NCBI GenBank assembly: GCA_026393275.1
Contig: JAPLAM010000097.1
Span: 1-39,413, forward strand
Origin: Arthrobacter sp.
GTDB lineage: Bacteria > Actinomycetota > Actinomycetes > Actinomycetales > Micrococcaceae
Reading direction: 5' to 3'
DNA length: 39,413 nucleotides
Shown: positions 26,863-36,147 of the stretch, one piece after another
Position numbering within the stretch: the stretch's first letter is position 1
Layout: each line of letters opens with the position of its first letter
The notes under the pieces: model-generated
Told to the model about the DNA's origin: nothing
The model's input: the letters and a program-made list of their open reading frames with translations, nothing else
The model's database searches: none
Program-made: the position numbers and the translations under genes

Positions 26863-27843
26863 ATGGCACTGACAGCATCGGTCAAGGAAGAACTTTCCCG
26901 GCTGGACATCAAGAAGTCCTCGGTCCGCAAGGCCGAGGTTTCCACCATGCTCCGGTTTGCGGGGGGACTGCACATCATCTCCGGCCGGATCGTGATCGAG
27001 GCCGAGGTGGACCTCGCGTCGACCGCCCGCCGGCTCCGTGCCGCCGTCGCCGAAGTGTACGGGCACCAGAGCGAGATCATCGTCGTCTCCGGCGGCGGAC
27101 TGCGCCGCGGCAGCCGCTACGTCGTGCGGGTGGTACGCGACGGCGAGGCACTCGCCCGCCAGACCGGCCTGCTGGACGCCCGCGGACGGCCCGTCCGCGG
27201 CCTGCCGTCGGCGGTCGTCAACGGTTCCGCCGCCGACGCCGAGGCCGTCTGGCGCGGCGCGTTCCTGGCCCACGGCTCGCTCACCGAGCCCGGCCGCTCC
27301 TCCGCCATGGAGGTCACCTGCCCCGGCCCCGAATCCGCCCTCGCCCTCGTCGGCGCCGCCCGCCGGCTCGGCATCCAGGCTAAGGCCCGGGAAGTCAGGG
27401 GAGTGGACCGCGTCGTCATTCGCGACGGCGACACGATCGCCGCGCTGCTGACCCGGATGGGCGCGCACGACGCGCTCATGGTCTGGGAGGAGCGGCGGAT
27501 GCGCAAGGAGGTCCGCGCCACGGCGAACCGGCTGGCCAACTTCGACGACGCGAACCTGCGACGCTCGGCCCAGGCCGCCGTCGCCGCGGGCGCCCGCGTC
27601 GACCGGGCGCTGGAGATCCTCGGCGACGACGTCCCCGACCACCTCAAGTACGCCGGCGAACTGCGCGTGGCGCACAAGCAGGCCAGCCTGGACGAGCTGG
27701 GCCGCCTGGCCGAGCCGGTCATGACCAAGGACGCCATTGCCGGCCGGATCCGCAGACTGCTGGCGATGGCGGACAAACGCGCGCAGGACCTGGGCATCCC
27801 CGGCACCGAAGCCAACGTGACAGCCGAGATGCTGGACGAGTAG
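26863..27843 (+). CDS. whiA: DNA-binding protein WhiA
   Basis: WhiA has an N-terminal LAGLIDADG-like domain and a C-terminal helix-turn-helix. In Streptomyces it works with WhiB to start sporulation septation; in non-sporulating relatives it affects cell division and chromosome segregation. This copy has 326 residues, the usual size. It begins [20 protein letters not shown], then has [49 protein letters not shown] and [14 protein letters not shown]. The C-terminal DNA-binding part is [21 protein letters not shown] good ribosome binding site (aggaaagg) precedes the ATG. A weak hairpin at 27850-27873 (tccggattc with gaatcgga) may end the transcript. Confidence 0.97.
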   Translation: MALTASVKEELSRLDIKKSSVRKAEVSTMLRFAGGLHIISGRIVIEAEVDLASTARRLRAAVAEVYGHQSEIIVVSGGGLRRGSRYVVRVVRDGEALARQTGLLDARGRPVRGLPSAVVNGSAADAEAVWRGAFLAHGSLTEPGRSSAMEVTCPGPESALALVGAARRLGIQAKAREVRGVDRVVIRDGDTIAALLTRMGAHDALMVWEERRMRKEVRATANRLANFDDANLRRSAQAAVAAGARVDRALEILGDDVPDHLKYAGELRVAHKQASLDELGRLAEPVMTKDAIAGRIRRLLAMADKRAQDLGIPGTEANVTAEMLDE

Positions 27844-28017
27844 CCACAGTCCGGATTCCGGGCCAGAATCGGATCCAGCGGCCGGGAATACCCCGGCGGA
27901 GCCGGAGGCTATGCCCACTGGATCCACATCCAAAAGACTTCCGGGTGTCCAACCATCCGGATGCACAATCCGAGAGTTAGCAAACCGGACGAACCGTCCA
28001 CGACATTGGAGGATTTT

Positions 28018-28641
28018 GTGACCGAGTACGTACTTCCCGAACTTGACTACGACTACGCAGCGCTGGAGCCCCACATCTCCGCGAGGATCATGGAGCTGCA
28101 CCACAGCAAGCACCACGCCACCTACGTGGCCGGCGCCAACAACGCGCTGGCGCAGCTGGCCGAGGCACGGGAGAAGGGCGACTTCGCCAACATCAACCGC
28201 CTCTCCAAGGACCTCGCGTTCCACACCGGCGGCCACATCAACCACTCCGTGTTCTGGAAGAACCTCTCCCCGGACGGCGGCGACAAGCCTGAGGGCGAGC
28301 TCGCGGCCGCCATTGACGACGCGTTCGGCTCCTTCGACGCCTTCCGTACGCAGTTCACCGCGGCGGCCCTGGGCCTGCAGGGCTCCGGCTGGGGTTTCCT
28401 GGCCTACGAACCGATCGGCGGCAACCTCGTCATCGAACAGCTCTACGATCAGCAGGGCAACGTCGCACTGGGCACCACGCCGCTGCTGATGCTGGACATG
28501 TGGGAGCACGCCTTCTACCTGGACTACGTCAACGTCAAGGCCGACTACGTCAAGGCCTTCTGGAACATCGTGAACTGGGCCGACGTCGCCAAGCGCTTCG
28601 ACGGCGCCCGCAAGAACGCCACCGGCCTGATCACCCTCTAA
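28018..28641 (+). CDS. sodA: Superoxide dismutase, Mn/Fe type
   Basis: A 207-residue Mn/Fe superoxide dismutase that converts superoxide to oxygen and peroxide. The N-terminal domain has [16 protein letters not shown] and the first metal ligand in [12 protein letters not shown] (His near residue 28). The second ligand is in [15 protein letters not shown]. The C-terminal domain has the fingerprint [11 protein letters not shown] and the last two ligands in [11 protein letters not shown]. The outer-sphere Gln is in the second domain (DQQGNVALG), as in Mn enzymes, so Mn is more likely than Fe. I choose the GTG at 28018, with ggagg 5 bases upstream. An in-frame ATG at 27961 has no ribosome binding site. 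No signal peptide is seen. A strong terminator follows at 28713. Confidence 0.96.
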   Translation: MTEYVLPELDYDYAALEPHISARIMELHHSKHHATYVAGANNALAQLAEAREKGDFANINRLSKDLAFHTGGHINHSVFWKNLSPDGGDKPEGELAAAIDDAFGSFDAFRTQFTAAALGLQGSGWGFLAYEPIGGNLVIEQLYDQQGNVALGTTPLLMLDMWEHAFYLDYVNVKADYVKAFWNIVNWADVAKRFDGARKNATGLITL

Positions 28642-28712
28642 GGTCCGGCCAGCGCCGAAACCCGGCTGTAACAAAGCTCACAATTCGGGCCGTTCGTCCC
28701 GGATCGTGGTCA

Positions 28713-28740
28713 GCCCGCCCCCGCACTTGCGGGGGCGGGC
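28713..28740 (+). terminator. Terminator after sodA
   Basis: A perfect 12-bp GC stem, gcccgcccccgc with gcgggggcgggc around actt. It lies 71 bp after the sodA stop and separates sodA from the gapA leader. Confidence 0.85.
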
Positions 28741-28751
28741 CCAGTTAAACG

Positions 28752-29918
<1,167 letters not shown>

Positions 29919-29928
29919 GGTAAGACAC

Positions 29929-31155
29929 ATGACATTCCACACCCTCGACGAATTGATCGCTGAAGGTGTCCGCGGGCGGTACGTTCTGGTCAGAAGTGAC
30001 CTGAACGTGCCGCTCGACGGCTCTTCGGTGACTGACGACGGCCGGATCAAGGCCTCCCTGCCGGTACTGGCGAAGCTCACTGACGCCGGCGCCCGCGTCC
30101 TGGTCACGGCGCACCTCGGCCGCCCCAAGGGCGCCCCGGAGGAAAAGTACTCGCTCAAGCCGGCCGTCGCTCGCCTGGCGGAGCTCGCTTCCTTCAAGGT
30201 GTCGCTGGCCGAAGACACCGTCGGTGACTCCGCAAAGGCAACCGCCGCGGCGCTGCAGGACGGCGAAGCCCTGGTGCTTGAGAACGTGCGCTTCGATGCC
30301 CGGGAAACGTCCAAGGACGACGCCGAGCGCGGTGCCTTCGCCGACGAACTGGTCGCCCTGACCGGAACGAACGGCGCCTTCGTGGACGACGCCTTTGGCG
30401 CGGTGCACCGTAAGCACGCCAGCGTGTACGACGTCGCCACCCGGCTGCCGTCCTACCAGGGCGACCTGGTCCGCACCGAGGTCGAGGTGCTGCGCAAGCT
30501 GACCGCCGACACGCAGCGGCCCTACGTCGTCGTACTCGGCGGCTCGAAGGTGTCGGACAAGCTCGCCGTGATCGCGAACCTCATCGGCAAGGCCGACACG
30601 ATCCTGGTCGGCGGCGGCATGCTGTTTACCTTCCTGGCCGCGGCCGGCCACAAGGTCGGCGGCAGCCTGCTCGAAGAGGACCAGATCCCGACCGTCCAGG
30701 ACTACCTCAAACGGGCCGCGGACGCCGGCACCGAATTCGTTGTCCCCACCGATGTGGTGGTGGCCAGCAAGTTCGCTGCGGACGCCGAGCACGAGACGGT
30801 CGCGGCTGACGCGATCGAGGCCAGCCGCTTCGGCGGCACCGGCATTGGCCTGGACATCGGCCCGGAGTCGGCGGCGGCCTTTGCCGCGCGGATCAAGGGT
30901 GCCCGGACGGTGTTCTGGAACGGCCCCATGGGGGTCTTCGAATTCCCCGCCTTCGCCGCCGGCACCCGGGCCGTTGCCCAGGCGCTCACCGAGACGGCCG
31001 CTTTTACGGTCGTAGGCGGCGGCGACTCCGCCGCGGCGGTCCGGACTCTCGGCTTCGCCGACGACCAGTTCGGGCACATTTCGACCGGCGGCGGCGCCAG
31101 CCTGGAATACCTCGAAGGCAAGGAACTCCCCGGCCTGAGCGTGCTGGACCGCTAA
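29929..31155 (+). CDS. pgk: Phosphoglycerate kinase
   Basis: Transfers phosphate from 1,3-bisphosphoglycerate to ADP. The 408-residue enzyme shows the substrate site [14 protein letters not shown], the AHLGRPKG block, [14 protein letters not shown], the hinge/nucleotide segment [28 protein letters not shown] and the final [12 protein letters not shown] place the start at the ATG at 29929. A longer frame is open upstream but lies inside gapA. The region just before the ATG can be read two ways: as a gggtaag ribosome binding site, or as a tagggt -10 box 7 bp from the ATG. The second reading would make an internal leaderless transcript. It ends 8 bp before a very strong hairpin that separates it from tpiA. 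Confidence 0.97.
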   Translation: MTFHTLDELIAEGVRGRYVLVRSDLNVPLDGSSVTDDGRIKASLPVLAKLTDAGARVLVTAHLGRPKGAPEEKYSLKPAVARLAELASFKVSLAEDTVGDSAKATAAALQDGEALVLENVRFDARETSKDDAERGAFADELVALTGTNGAFVDDAFGAVHRKHASVYDVATRLPSYQGDLVRTEVEVLRKLTADTQRPYVVVLGGSKVSDKLAVIANLIGKADTILVGGGMLFTFLAAAGHKVGGSLLEEDQIPTVQDYLKRAADAGTEFVVPTDVVVASKFAADAEHETVAADAIEASRFGGTGIGLDIGPESAAAFAARIKGARTVFWNGPMGVFEFPAFAAGTRAVAQALTETAAFTVVGGGDSAAAVRTLGFADDQFGHISTGGGASLEYLEGKELPGLSVLDR

Positions 31156-31163
31156 AAGCTCCC

Positions 31164-31207
31164 GCCGGCAGGGTGCCGTCCCGTCCGACGGCACCCTGCC
31201 GGCCCTT
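31164..31207 (+). terminator. Strong intercistronic hairpin between pgk and tpiA
   Basis: A perfect 17-bp stem, gccggcagggtgccgtc with gacggcaccctgccggc around ccgtcc, is followed by cctttc. It has the form of a full terminator yet lies within the gapA-pgk-tpiA cluster. Confidence 0.85.
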
Positions 31208-31235
31208 TCACTGCTACGACTCTTTTGGAGATCAC

Positions 31236-32051
31236 GTGACGACGTCAACCAACGGCAAGTTCGACCGCAAGCCCTTCATCGCGGGCAACTGGAAGATGAA
31301 CATGGACCACGTCCAGGGCATTACCCTCCTGCAGAAACTGGCCTGGACCCTGTCCGACGCCAAGCACGACTACAGCCGGGTGGAGGTCGCCGTGTTCCCG
31401 CCGTTCACCGATCTGCGCGGCGTCCAGACCCTGGTCCAGGGTGACGAACTGGACGTTGTCTACGGCGGCCAGGACCTGTCGCAGTTCGACTCCGGCGCGT
31501 ACACCGGTGACATTTCCGGGCATTTCCTTGCCAGGCTCGGCTGCCGCTACGTCCTGGTGGGCCACAGCGAACGCCGCACCATCCACCAGGAGTCCGACGA
31601 GGTCCTGAACGCCAAGACCAAGGCGGCCTTCCGCCACGGCGTTACCCCCGTGCTGTGCGTCGGCGAGGGCCTCGAGGTCCGCCAGGCGGGAACCCACGTG
31701 GACCATACCCTCGCCCAGCTTCGCGCCGGCGTCGAAGGCCTCACCACGGAGCAGGCCGCCGAACTCGTGGTCGCGTACGAACCCGTCTGGGCCATCGGCA
31801 CCGGCGAGGTCGCCGGACCGGAGGACGCCCAGGAAATGTGCACCGCGATCCGCGCCGAGCTCTCCACCCTCTTCGGGGCAGACGTCGCCGCCGGCGCGCG
31901 GCTGCTCTACGGCGGCTCCGTGAAGGCCAACAACGCCGCCTCGATTCTCAAGGAACGCGACGTGGACGGACTCCTGGTGGGCGGTGCCAGCCTGGACCCG
32001 GCCGAGTTTGCTAATATTGTCAGGTTCGAGAGTCACCTGCTGACGGACTAG
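31236..32051 (+). CDS. tpiA: Triosephosphate isomerase
   Basis: Interconverts dihydroxyacetone phosphate and glyceraldehyde-3-phosphate. The TIM-barrel enzyme has 271 residues. Visible are the substrate-binding [13 protein letters not shown], the electrophilic His in [15 protein letters not shown], the catalytic Glu in [17 protein letters not shown] (with loop 6 directly after) and the phosphate-binding [12 protein letters not shown] with [11 protein letters not shown]. The GTG at 31236 is preferred, with ggag 5 bases upstream. An upstream frame extends through the terminator hairpin and is not plausible. The hairpin before it suggests that tpiA transcription is partly uncoupled from pgk. secG follows after 49 bp. 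Confidence 0.96.
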   Translation: MTTSTNGKFDRKPFIAGNWKMNMDHVQGITLLQKLAWTLSDAKHDYSRVEVAVFPPFTDLRGVQTLVQGDELDVVYGGQDLSQFDSGAYTGDISGHFLARLGCRYVLVGHSERRTIHQESDEVLNAKTKAAFRHGVTPVLCVGEGLEVRQAGTHVDHTLAQLRAGVEGLTTEQAAELVVAYEPVWAIGTGEVAGPEDAQEMCTAIRAELSTLFGADVAAGARLLYGGSVKANNAASILKERDVDGLLVGGASLDPAEFANIVRFESHLLTD

Positions 32052-32100
32052 TCCGGACACAGCTTTGGCCCCCGCAATCCCCATCTTCTGAAAGGCCGTC

Positions 32101-32358
32101 GTGGACGTTCTTCATGTCATCCTGCAGGTCCTGCTGGGCATCACCAGCCTCCTGCTGACCTTGCTCATCCTGCTTCACAAGGGGCGTGGCGGCGGCCTGT
32201 CCGACATGTTCGGCGGCGGCATGAGCTCCGGGCTGAGCTCCTCGGGCGTCGCCGAGCGCAACCTCAACCGGTTCACGATCATCCTCGGAGTCACCTGGGG
32301 CGTCGTGATCATCGCCCTGGGCCTGCTGATGCGGGTCGGCACCGGCGCCAGCTCCTGA
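32101..32358 (+). CDS. secG: Preprotein translocase subunit SecG
   Basis: A small membrane protein (85 residues) of the SecYEG protein-export channel. Two hydrophobic segments, near residues 3-22 and 55-77, flank a Gly/Ser-rich cytoplasmic loop with LHKGRGGGLSDMFGGG, which is characteristic of SecG. NLNRFTIILGVTW begins the second helix. The GTG start has aaagg upstream. The position after tpiA is conserved in many Actinobacteria and Firmicutes. The following 117 bp hold only a small hairpin (gggcc/ggccc, 32385-32398) and the rbpA upstream region. Confidence 0.95.
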   Translation: MDVLHVILQVLLGITSLLLTLLILLHKGRGGGLSDMFGGGMSSGLSSSGVAERNLNRFTIILGVTWGVVIIALGLLMRVGTGASS

Positions 32359-32475
32359 TACGTCATTATCTAGAACTTCATAAGGGGCCTTGAGGCCCTC
32401 CCGGCATCGGGAACTTCCGAACTACACTGTCGCTGGCAAGAAGAAATCTTCCAGCCGAGTAGCAAGGAGTTCCCG

Positions 32476-32871
32476 ATGCTGCATTCAGCTTCCGGATTCA
32501 GGGGCATCCGGGTTGGTGCCATCGCCGGAGCCCCGGCCCGCCATGAGCCGCTCGACGGCATCGGTGCCGGCCAGCCCCGGATCTGTGTCGAGTATCGGTG
32601 CGCGAAAGGCCACGAAACCGCCCTGGTGTTTGCCAAGTTGCCGGAGGAGCAGATTCCGGGCACCTGGGACTGCCGCCGCTGCGGCGGTGCGGCCACCCGG
32701 GACGAGTCCCGCTTCGCCCTGGAGGACGAACCCGCCGAGGGATTCAAAAGCCATCTCGAATACGTTAAAGAACGGCGCTCCAGCCAGGACGCCGAAGACG
32801 TGCTGGCCGGAGCGCTCGAACGATTACGCGCCCGACGGGCTCTTTCGGACGAGCTGCTCGGGGACGCGTGA
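32476..32871 (+). CDS. rbpA: RNA polymerase-binding protein RbpA
   Basis: RbpA is an actinobacterial transcription factor that binds RNA polymerase and the principal sigma factor and helps open promoters. The 131-residue protein has the N-terminal tail with FRGIRVGA. The zinc-ribbon core YRCAKGHETALVFA and TWDCRRCGG keeps the Cys, His, Cys, Cys ligands. The basic linker and C-terminal sigma-interaction region are in FKSHLEYVKERRSSQDAE. The ATG has aaggag 6-7 bases upstream. A possible -10, tacact, is at 32423-32428. Its 3' end overlaps the convergent pgl gene by 48 bp. Its presence fits the abundance of weak -35 promoters in this window, since RbpA is known to assist such promoters. Confidence 0.95.
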   Translation: MLHSASGFRGIRVGAIAGAPARHEPLDGIGAGQPRICVEYRCAKGHETALVFAKLPEEQIPGTWDCRRCGGAATRDESRFALEDEPAEGFKSHLEYVKERRSSQDAEDVLAGALERLRARRALSDELLGDA

Positions 32872-33642
32872 GGCCGCGTCCTCATCGATCAGCCAGAGCG
32901 TCTGCAAACGCCCGCGCGGACCGGACGCCGGCACCTGTACCGGGTTAGCCCCGGCGAGTGCCAGGCCCACGGCGCCGGCCTTGTCATCACCGGCCACCAC
33001 CATCCACACCTCGTTCGCCGTGTTGATCGTCGGCAGCGTGAGGGAGATCCGCTCCGGCGGCGGCTTGGGGGAGTTGCGGACCCCCACCACGGTCAGTGCC
33101 TTCTCCCGGATGCCGGCCTGCTCCGGGAAGAGCGAGGCCACGTGCGCGTCCGGGCCGACGCCCAGCAGCACAATGTCCAGCCGCGGCAGCGCGCCGGGCT
33201 CCTCCGGCCGGTCATCGGACATGTCCGCGGCGTGCTCGGCCGCCGCGGCCTCGGCGAGCCGCCGGGCGTAGTCCGCAGCAGCCGCCTCGGCGGTGTCAAA
33301 GTCGTCCGTTGAGCCCGGCACATGGACACGCGCCGGGTCCACGTTGATCTTCGAAAGCAGCGCCTCGTGCGCCTGGCGGGCGTTGCGGTCGTCGTCGTCG
33401 CGGCCCACAAAGCGTTCGTCGCCCCACCAGAAGTTCACCTTGGACCAGTCCACCGCCGGGGCCGCCGGCGACTCCGCGACGGCCCTGAGCGATCCGATGC
33501 CCATCGTGCCGCCGGTGAGCACCACCGTCGCCTCGCCGTGTTTGTCCTGGAGATCGACGAGCTTCGTGATCAGGCGTGCCGCGATCGCGGCGATCAGGAC
33601 GGTCGAGTCGGGATGGATGCTTACTCTGGGCTCAGCGCTCAC
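32824..33642 (-). CDS. pgl: 6-phosphogluconolactonase
   Basis: Hydrolyses 6-phosphogluconolactone, the second step of the oxidative pentose phosphate pathway. The 272-residue protein shows the family motifs VVLTGGTMGIGSLRAV, NFWWGDERFVGRDDDDRN and DIVLLGVGPDAHVASLFPEQ. An acidic insertion (SDDRPEEPG) lies before the last of these. The GTG at 33642 is preferred, with aggag 11 bases upstream and an 11-bp overlap with the end of opcA. Longer frames upstream lie inside opcA. It is the last gene of the minus-strand operon. Its end overlaps the end of rbpA by 48 bp, so the two convergent mRNAs share complementary 3' coding sequence. Confidence 0.93.
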   Translation of the reverse strand: MSAEPRVSIHPDSTVLIAAIAARLITKLVDLQDKHGEATVVLTGGTMGIGSLRAVAESPAAPAVDWSKVNFWWGDERFVGRDDDDRNARQAHEALLSKINVDPARVHVPGSTDDFDTAEAAAADYARRLAEAAAAEHAADMSDDRPEEPGALPRLDIVLLGVGPDAHVASLFPEQAGIREKALTVVGVRNSPKPPPERISLTLPTINTANEVWMVVAGDDKAGAVGLALAGANPVQVPASGPRGRLQTLWLIDEDAASRVPEQLVRKSPSGA

Positions 33643-34573
33643 TGGGACGGACACTCCTTGGGTTGGTACGGGGCAGTCCAATAGTAATCACTTCGCCGAA
33701 CACCTCGTCCGGGTCAAGGCGCCGGAGCGCCTCGGCCAGGCAGTCCTTGAGGCTGCGGCGCGGCAGGGAGATGCGCTGGACAGGCTGGCCCGGCTGCGTC
33801 AGTTCGGCCACGGTCAGCCCGGGACGGAACAGCTGCACGTCTCCGCCGGGGCGGGTCAGGCGCACCCGCCGGATTCCGGTTCCTGCCGGGTCCTCGACGA
33901 TGGTCACCGGAGCGTCCAGCGCCAGCGTGAGCCAGGCGGCGAGGAGCAGGGTGCTGGGGGAGTCCGAGGCGCCTTCGACGGCGACGGCCGTGACCGGCGA
34001 GGGGTCCACCTGGTCCAGGACCGCGGCCAGCTGGATCCGCCAGTTGGTCAGCCGGGTCCAGGCCAGGTCGGTGTCGCCCGCCTTGTAGGTGCTGCGGATG
34101 TTCTCCAGCGCTGCCCGCGGGTCCGGTTCGTTGGAAGAGTCCGTGATCCGTCGGTGTGCGATCCGGCCGATCGACGTCTCGCAGGCGTTCTTCGGCGCTC
34201 CGTGCGGCCACCAGGCCACGATCGGGGCATCCGGCAGGAGCAGTGCGGCCACGAGGGATTCGCTTTCCTCGGCGAGTTCACCGTAGCCGCGGAGCAGGAT
34301 CACTTCGGAGGCGCCCGCGTCGCCGCCCACCCGGATCTGGGCGTCCAGCCGGGTGGGCGCCGAGGCGCCGGCGTCGGCCAGCACGATGATCCGACACGGG
34401 TGTTCCCGGCTGGCTTCGTTGGCGGCCTCGATGGCTTCCTCTTCGAGGCCGGACTTGGTCACCACCACCAGGGTCAACACGCGGCCCAGGGCGATCACCC
34501 CGCCCTGCTCGCGGAGGGCCATGATCTTCTTGGAGACCTTGGACGTCGTGGTGTCGGGGAGGTTTACGATCAT
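33632..34573 (-). CDS. opcA: Glucose-6-phosphate dehydrogenase assembly protein OpcA
   Basis: OpcA is an allosteric/assembly partner of Zwf, known from cyanobacteria and present in most Actinobacteria. The 313-residue protein begins MIVNLPDTTTSKVSKKIMAL and has RVLTLVVVTKSGLEEEAIEA, HPCRIIVLADAG, VILLRGYGELAEESESLVAA and the Trp-rich PIVAWWPHGAPKNACE. It lies directly after zwf with a 4-bp ATGA overlap, which suggests balanced synthesis of the two partners. Its end overlaps the pgl start. Confidence 0.95.
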   Translation of the reverse strand: MIVNLPDTTTSKVSKKIMALREQGGVIALGRVLTLVVVTKSGLEEEAIEAANEASREHPCRIIVLADAGASAPTRLDAQIRVGGDAGASEVILLRGYGELAEESESLVAALLLPDAPIVAWWPHGAPKNACETSIGRIAHRRITDSSNEPDPRAALENIRSTYKAGDTDLAWTRLTNWRIQLAAVLDQVDPSPVTAVAVEGASDSPSTLLLAAWLTLALDAPVTIVEDPAGTGIRRVRLTRPGGDVQLFRPGLTVAELTQPGQPVQRISLPRRSLKDCLAEALRRLDPDEVFGEVITIGLPRTNPRSVRPSER

Positions 34574-36132
34574 GGCCTTCTCCAGGTCCGTCCGTCGCGG
34601 GCGAGCAGCTCATCGGCGGAGGCCGGGCCCCAGCTGCCGGGGGCGTAAGGCTCGGGCTGTTCGTTGAGGCTGGCCCAGTAGTCCTCGAAGGGGTCCAGGA
34701 TCTTCCAGGACAGCTCCACCTCCTGGTGCCGCGGGAACAGCGGGGGTTCGCCGAGCAGCACGTCCAGGATGAGCCGTTCGTAGGCTTCGGGGCTGGACTC
34801 GGTGAAGGAGTGGCCGTAGCCGAAGTCCATGGTGACGTCACGGACTTCCATCTGCGTGCCGGGGACCTTGGAACCGAATCGGATCGTGGCACCCTCGTCG
34901 GGCTGCACCCTGATGACGACGGCGTTCTGGCCGAAATCGTCCTCGCCGTGGTCACGGAAGAGCAGGTTGGGGGCGCGCTTGAAGACGACGGCGATTTCCG
35001 TGACCCGGCGGCCCAGCCGCTTGCCGGCCCGCAGATAGAACGGCGCGCCGGACCAGCGCCGGGTGTTGATGTCCACCCGGATCGCGGCGAACGTTTCCGT
35101 GGTCGAATCGGCCGGAATGCCCTCTTCCTCCAGATAACCCAGCACCTGCTCGCCGCCCTGCCAGCCGCCGGCGAACTGTCCGCGCGCCGAGTGCGTGGAC
35201 AGGTCGTCCGGCAGCCGGACGGCCGCGAGGACTTTTTCCTTCTCGGCGCGGAGATCGTCCGCGTTGAAGGAGATCGGCTCTTCCATGGCGGTCAGCGCCA
35301 GCAGTTGCAGCAGGTGGTTCTGGATGACGTCGCGGGCAGCGCCCACGCCGTCGTAGTAGCCGGCGCGGCCGCCCGTGCCGATGTCCTCGGCCATGGTGAT
35401 CTGGACGTGGTCCACGTAGTTGGCGTTCCAGAGGGGTTCAAAGAGCTGGTTCGCGAAGCGCAGGGCCAGGATGTTCTGGACCGTTTCCTTGCCGAGGTAG
35501 TGGTCGATCCGGAAGACCGCGTCCTGCGGGAAGACCGATTCCACGATGTCGTTGAGCTGCCGGGCGGACTCGAGGTCGTGGCCGAACGGCTTCTCGATCA
35601 CCACGCGCCGCCACTTGTCGCCCTCGGCCTGGGCGAGCCCGTGCTTGGAGAGCTGCCGGCAGACCAGTTCGAAGGCCTTCGGCGGGATGGACAGGTAGAA
35701 GGCGTGGTTGCCCCGGGTGCCGCGTTGCTCGTCGAGTTCGTCGATCGTCTCGCTGAGGCGCTCGAAGGCCTCGTCGTCGTCGAATTCGCCCTGCACGAAG
35801 CGGATCCCCTCGGAGAGCTGCTTCCACACCGTCTCGTCAAAGGGGGTGCGGGCATAGCTCATGACGGACTCCCTCACCTCGGCGGCGAAGTCCTCGTTCT
35901 CCCATTGCCGCCGGGCGAACCCGACGAGCGCGAAGCTCGGTGGCAGCAGTCCGCGGTTGGCCAGGTCATAGACGGCGGGCATGAGTTTCTTGCGGGCGAG
36001 GTCTCCGGTGACGCCGAAGAGCACCAGCGAGGAAGGTCCGGCGATCCGGTTCAGCCGCCGGTCCCGCGGGTCCCGGAGCGGATTGTTGCCCCGGCCCGCG
36101 GACTTGCGGCCGCCGTTTTGCGAGAGTGGCAT
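34570..36132 (-). CDS. zwf: Glucose-6-phosphate 1-dehydrogenase
   Basis: Oxidises glucose-6-phosphate and so commits carbon to the pentose phosphate pathway. The 520-residue protein shows the nucleotide-binding fingerprint LVLFGVTGDLARKKLMPAVY (near residue 36). It has VVIEKPFGHDL and the active-site signature FRIDHYLGKETVQNILALRF with the catalytic His. The C-terminal part has FYLRAGKRLGRRVTEIAV and LLFRDHGEDDFGQNAVVIRV. The start at 36132 is 15 bp after the pgi stop, with a weak ribosome binding site (aagg). The operon order pgi-zwf-opcA-pgl places isomerase, dehydrogenase, assembly factor and lactonase together. Confidence 0.97.
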   Translation of the reverse strand: MPLSQNGGRKSAGRGNNPLRDPRDRRLNRIAGPSSLVLFGVTGDLARKKLMPAVYDLANRGLLPPSFALVGFARRQWENEDFAAEVRESVMSYARTPFDETVWKQLSEGIRFVQGEFDDDEAFERLSETIDELDEQRGTRGNHAFYLSIPPKAFELVCRQLSKHGLAQAEGDKWRRVVIEKPFGHDLESARQLNDIVESVFPQDAVFRIDHYLGKETVQNILALRFANQLFEPLWNANYVDHVQITMAEDIGTGGRAGYYDGVGAARDVIQNHLLQLLALTAMEEPISFNADDLRAEKEKVLAAVRLPDDLSTHSARGQFAGGWQGGEQVLGYLEEEGIPADSTTETFAAIRVDINTRRWSGAPFYLRAGKRLGRRVTEIAVVFKRAPNLLFRDHGEDDFGQNAVVIRVQPDEGATIRFGSKVPGTQMEVRDVTMDFGYGHSFTESSPEAYERLILDVLLGEPPLFPRHQEVELSWKILDPFEDYWASLNEQPEPYAPGSWGPASADELLARDGRTWRRP

Positions 36133-36147
36133 GGTTGGTCTGGTGCC

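Noticed and set aside
27961..28017. Longer N-terminus for the superoxide dismutase from the ATG at 27961
   Set aside because: The extra 19 residues are not part of the family, have no signal peptide character, and the GTG at 28018 has the only good ribosome binding site.
32385..32398. Terminator after secG
   Set aside because: The stem is only 5 bp (gggcc/ggccc) with no T-run; too weak to call.
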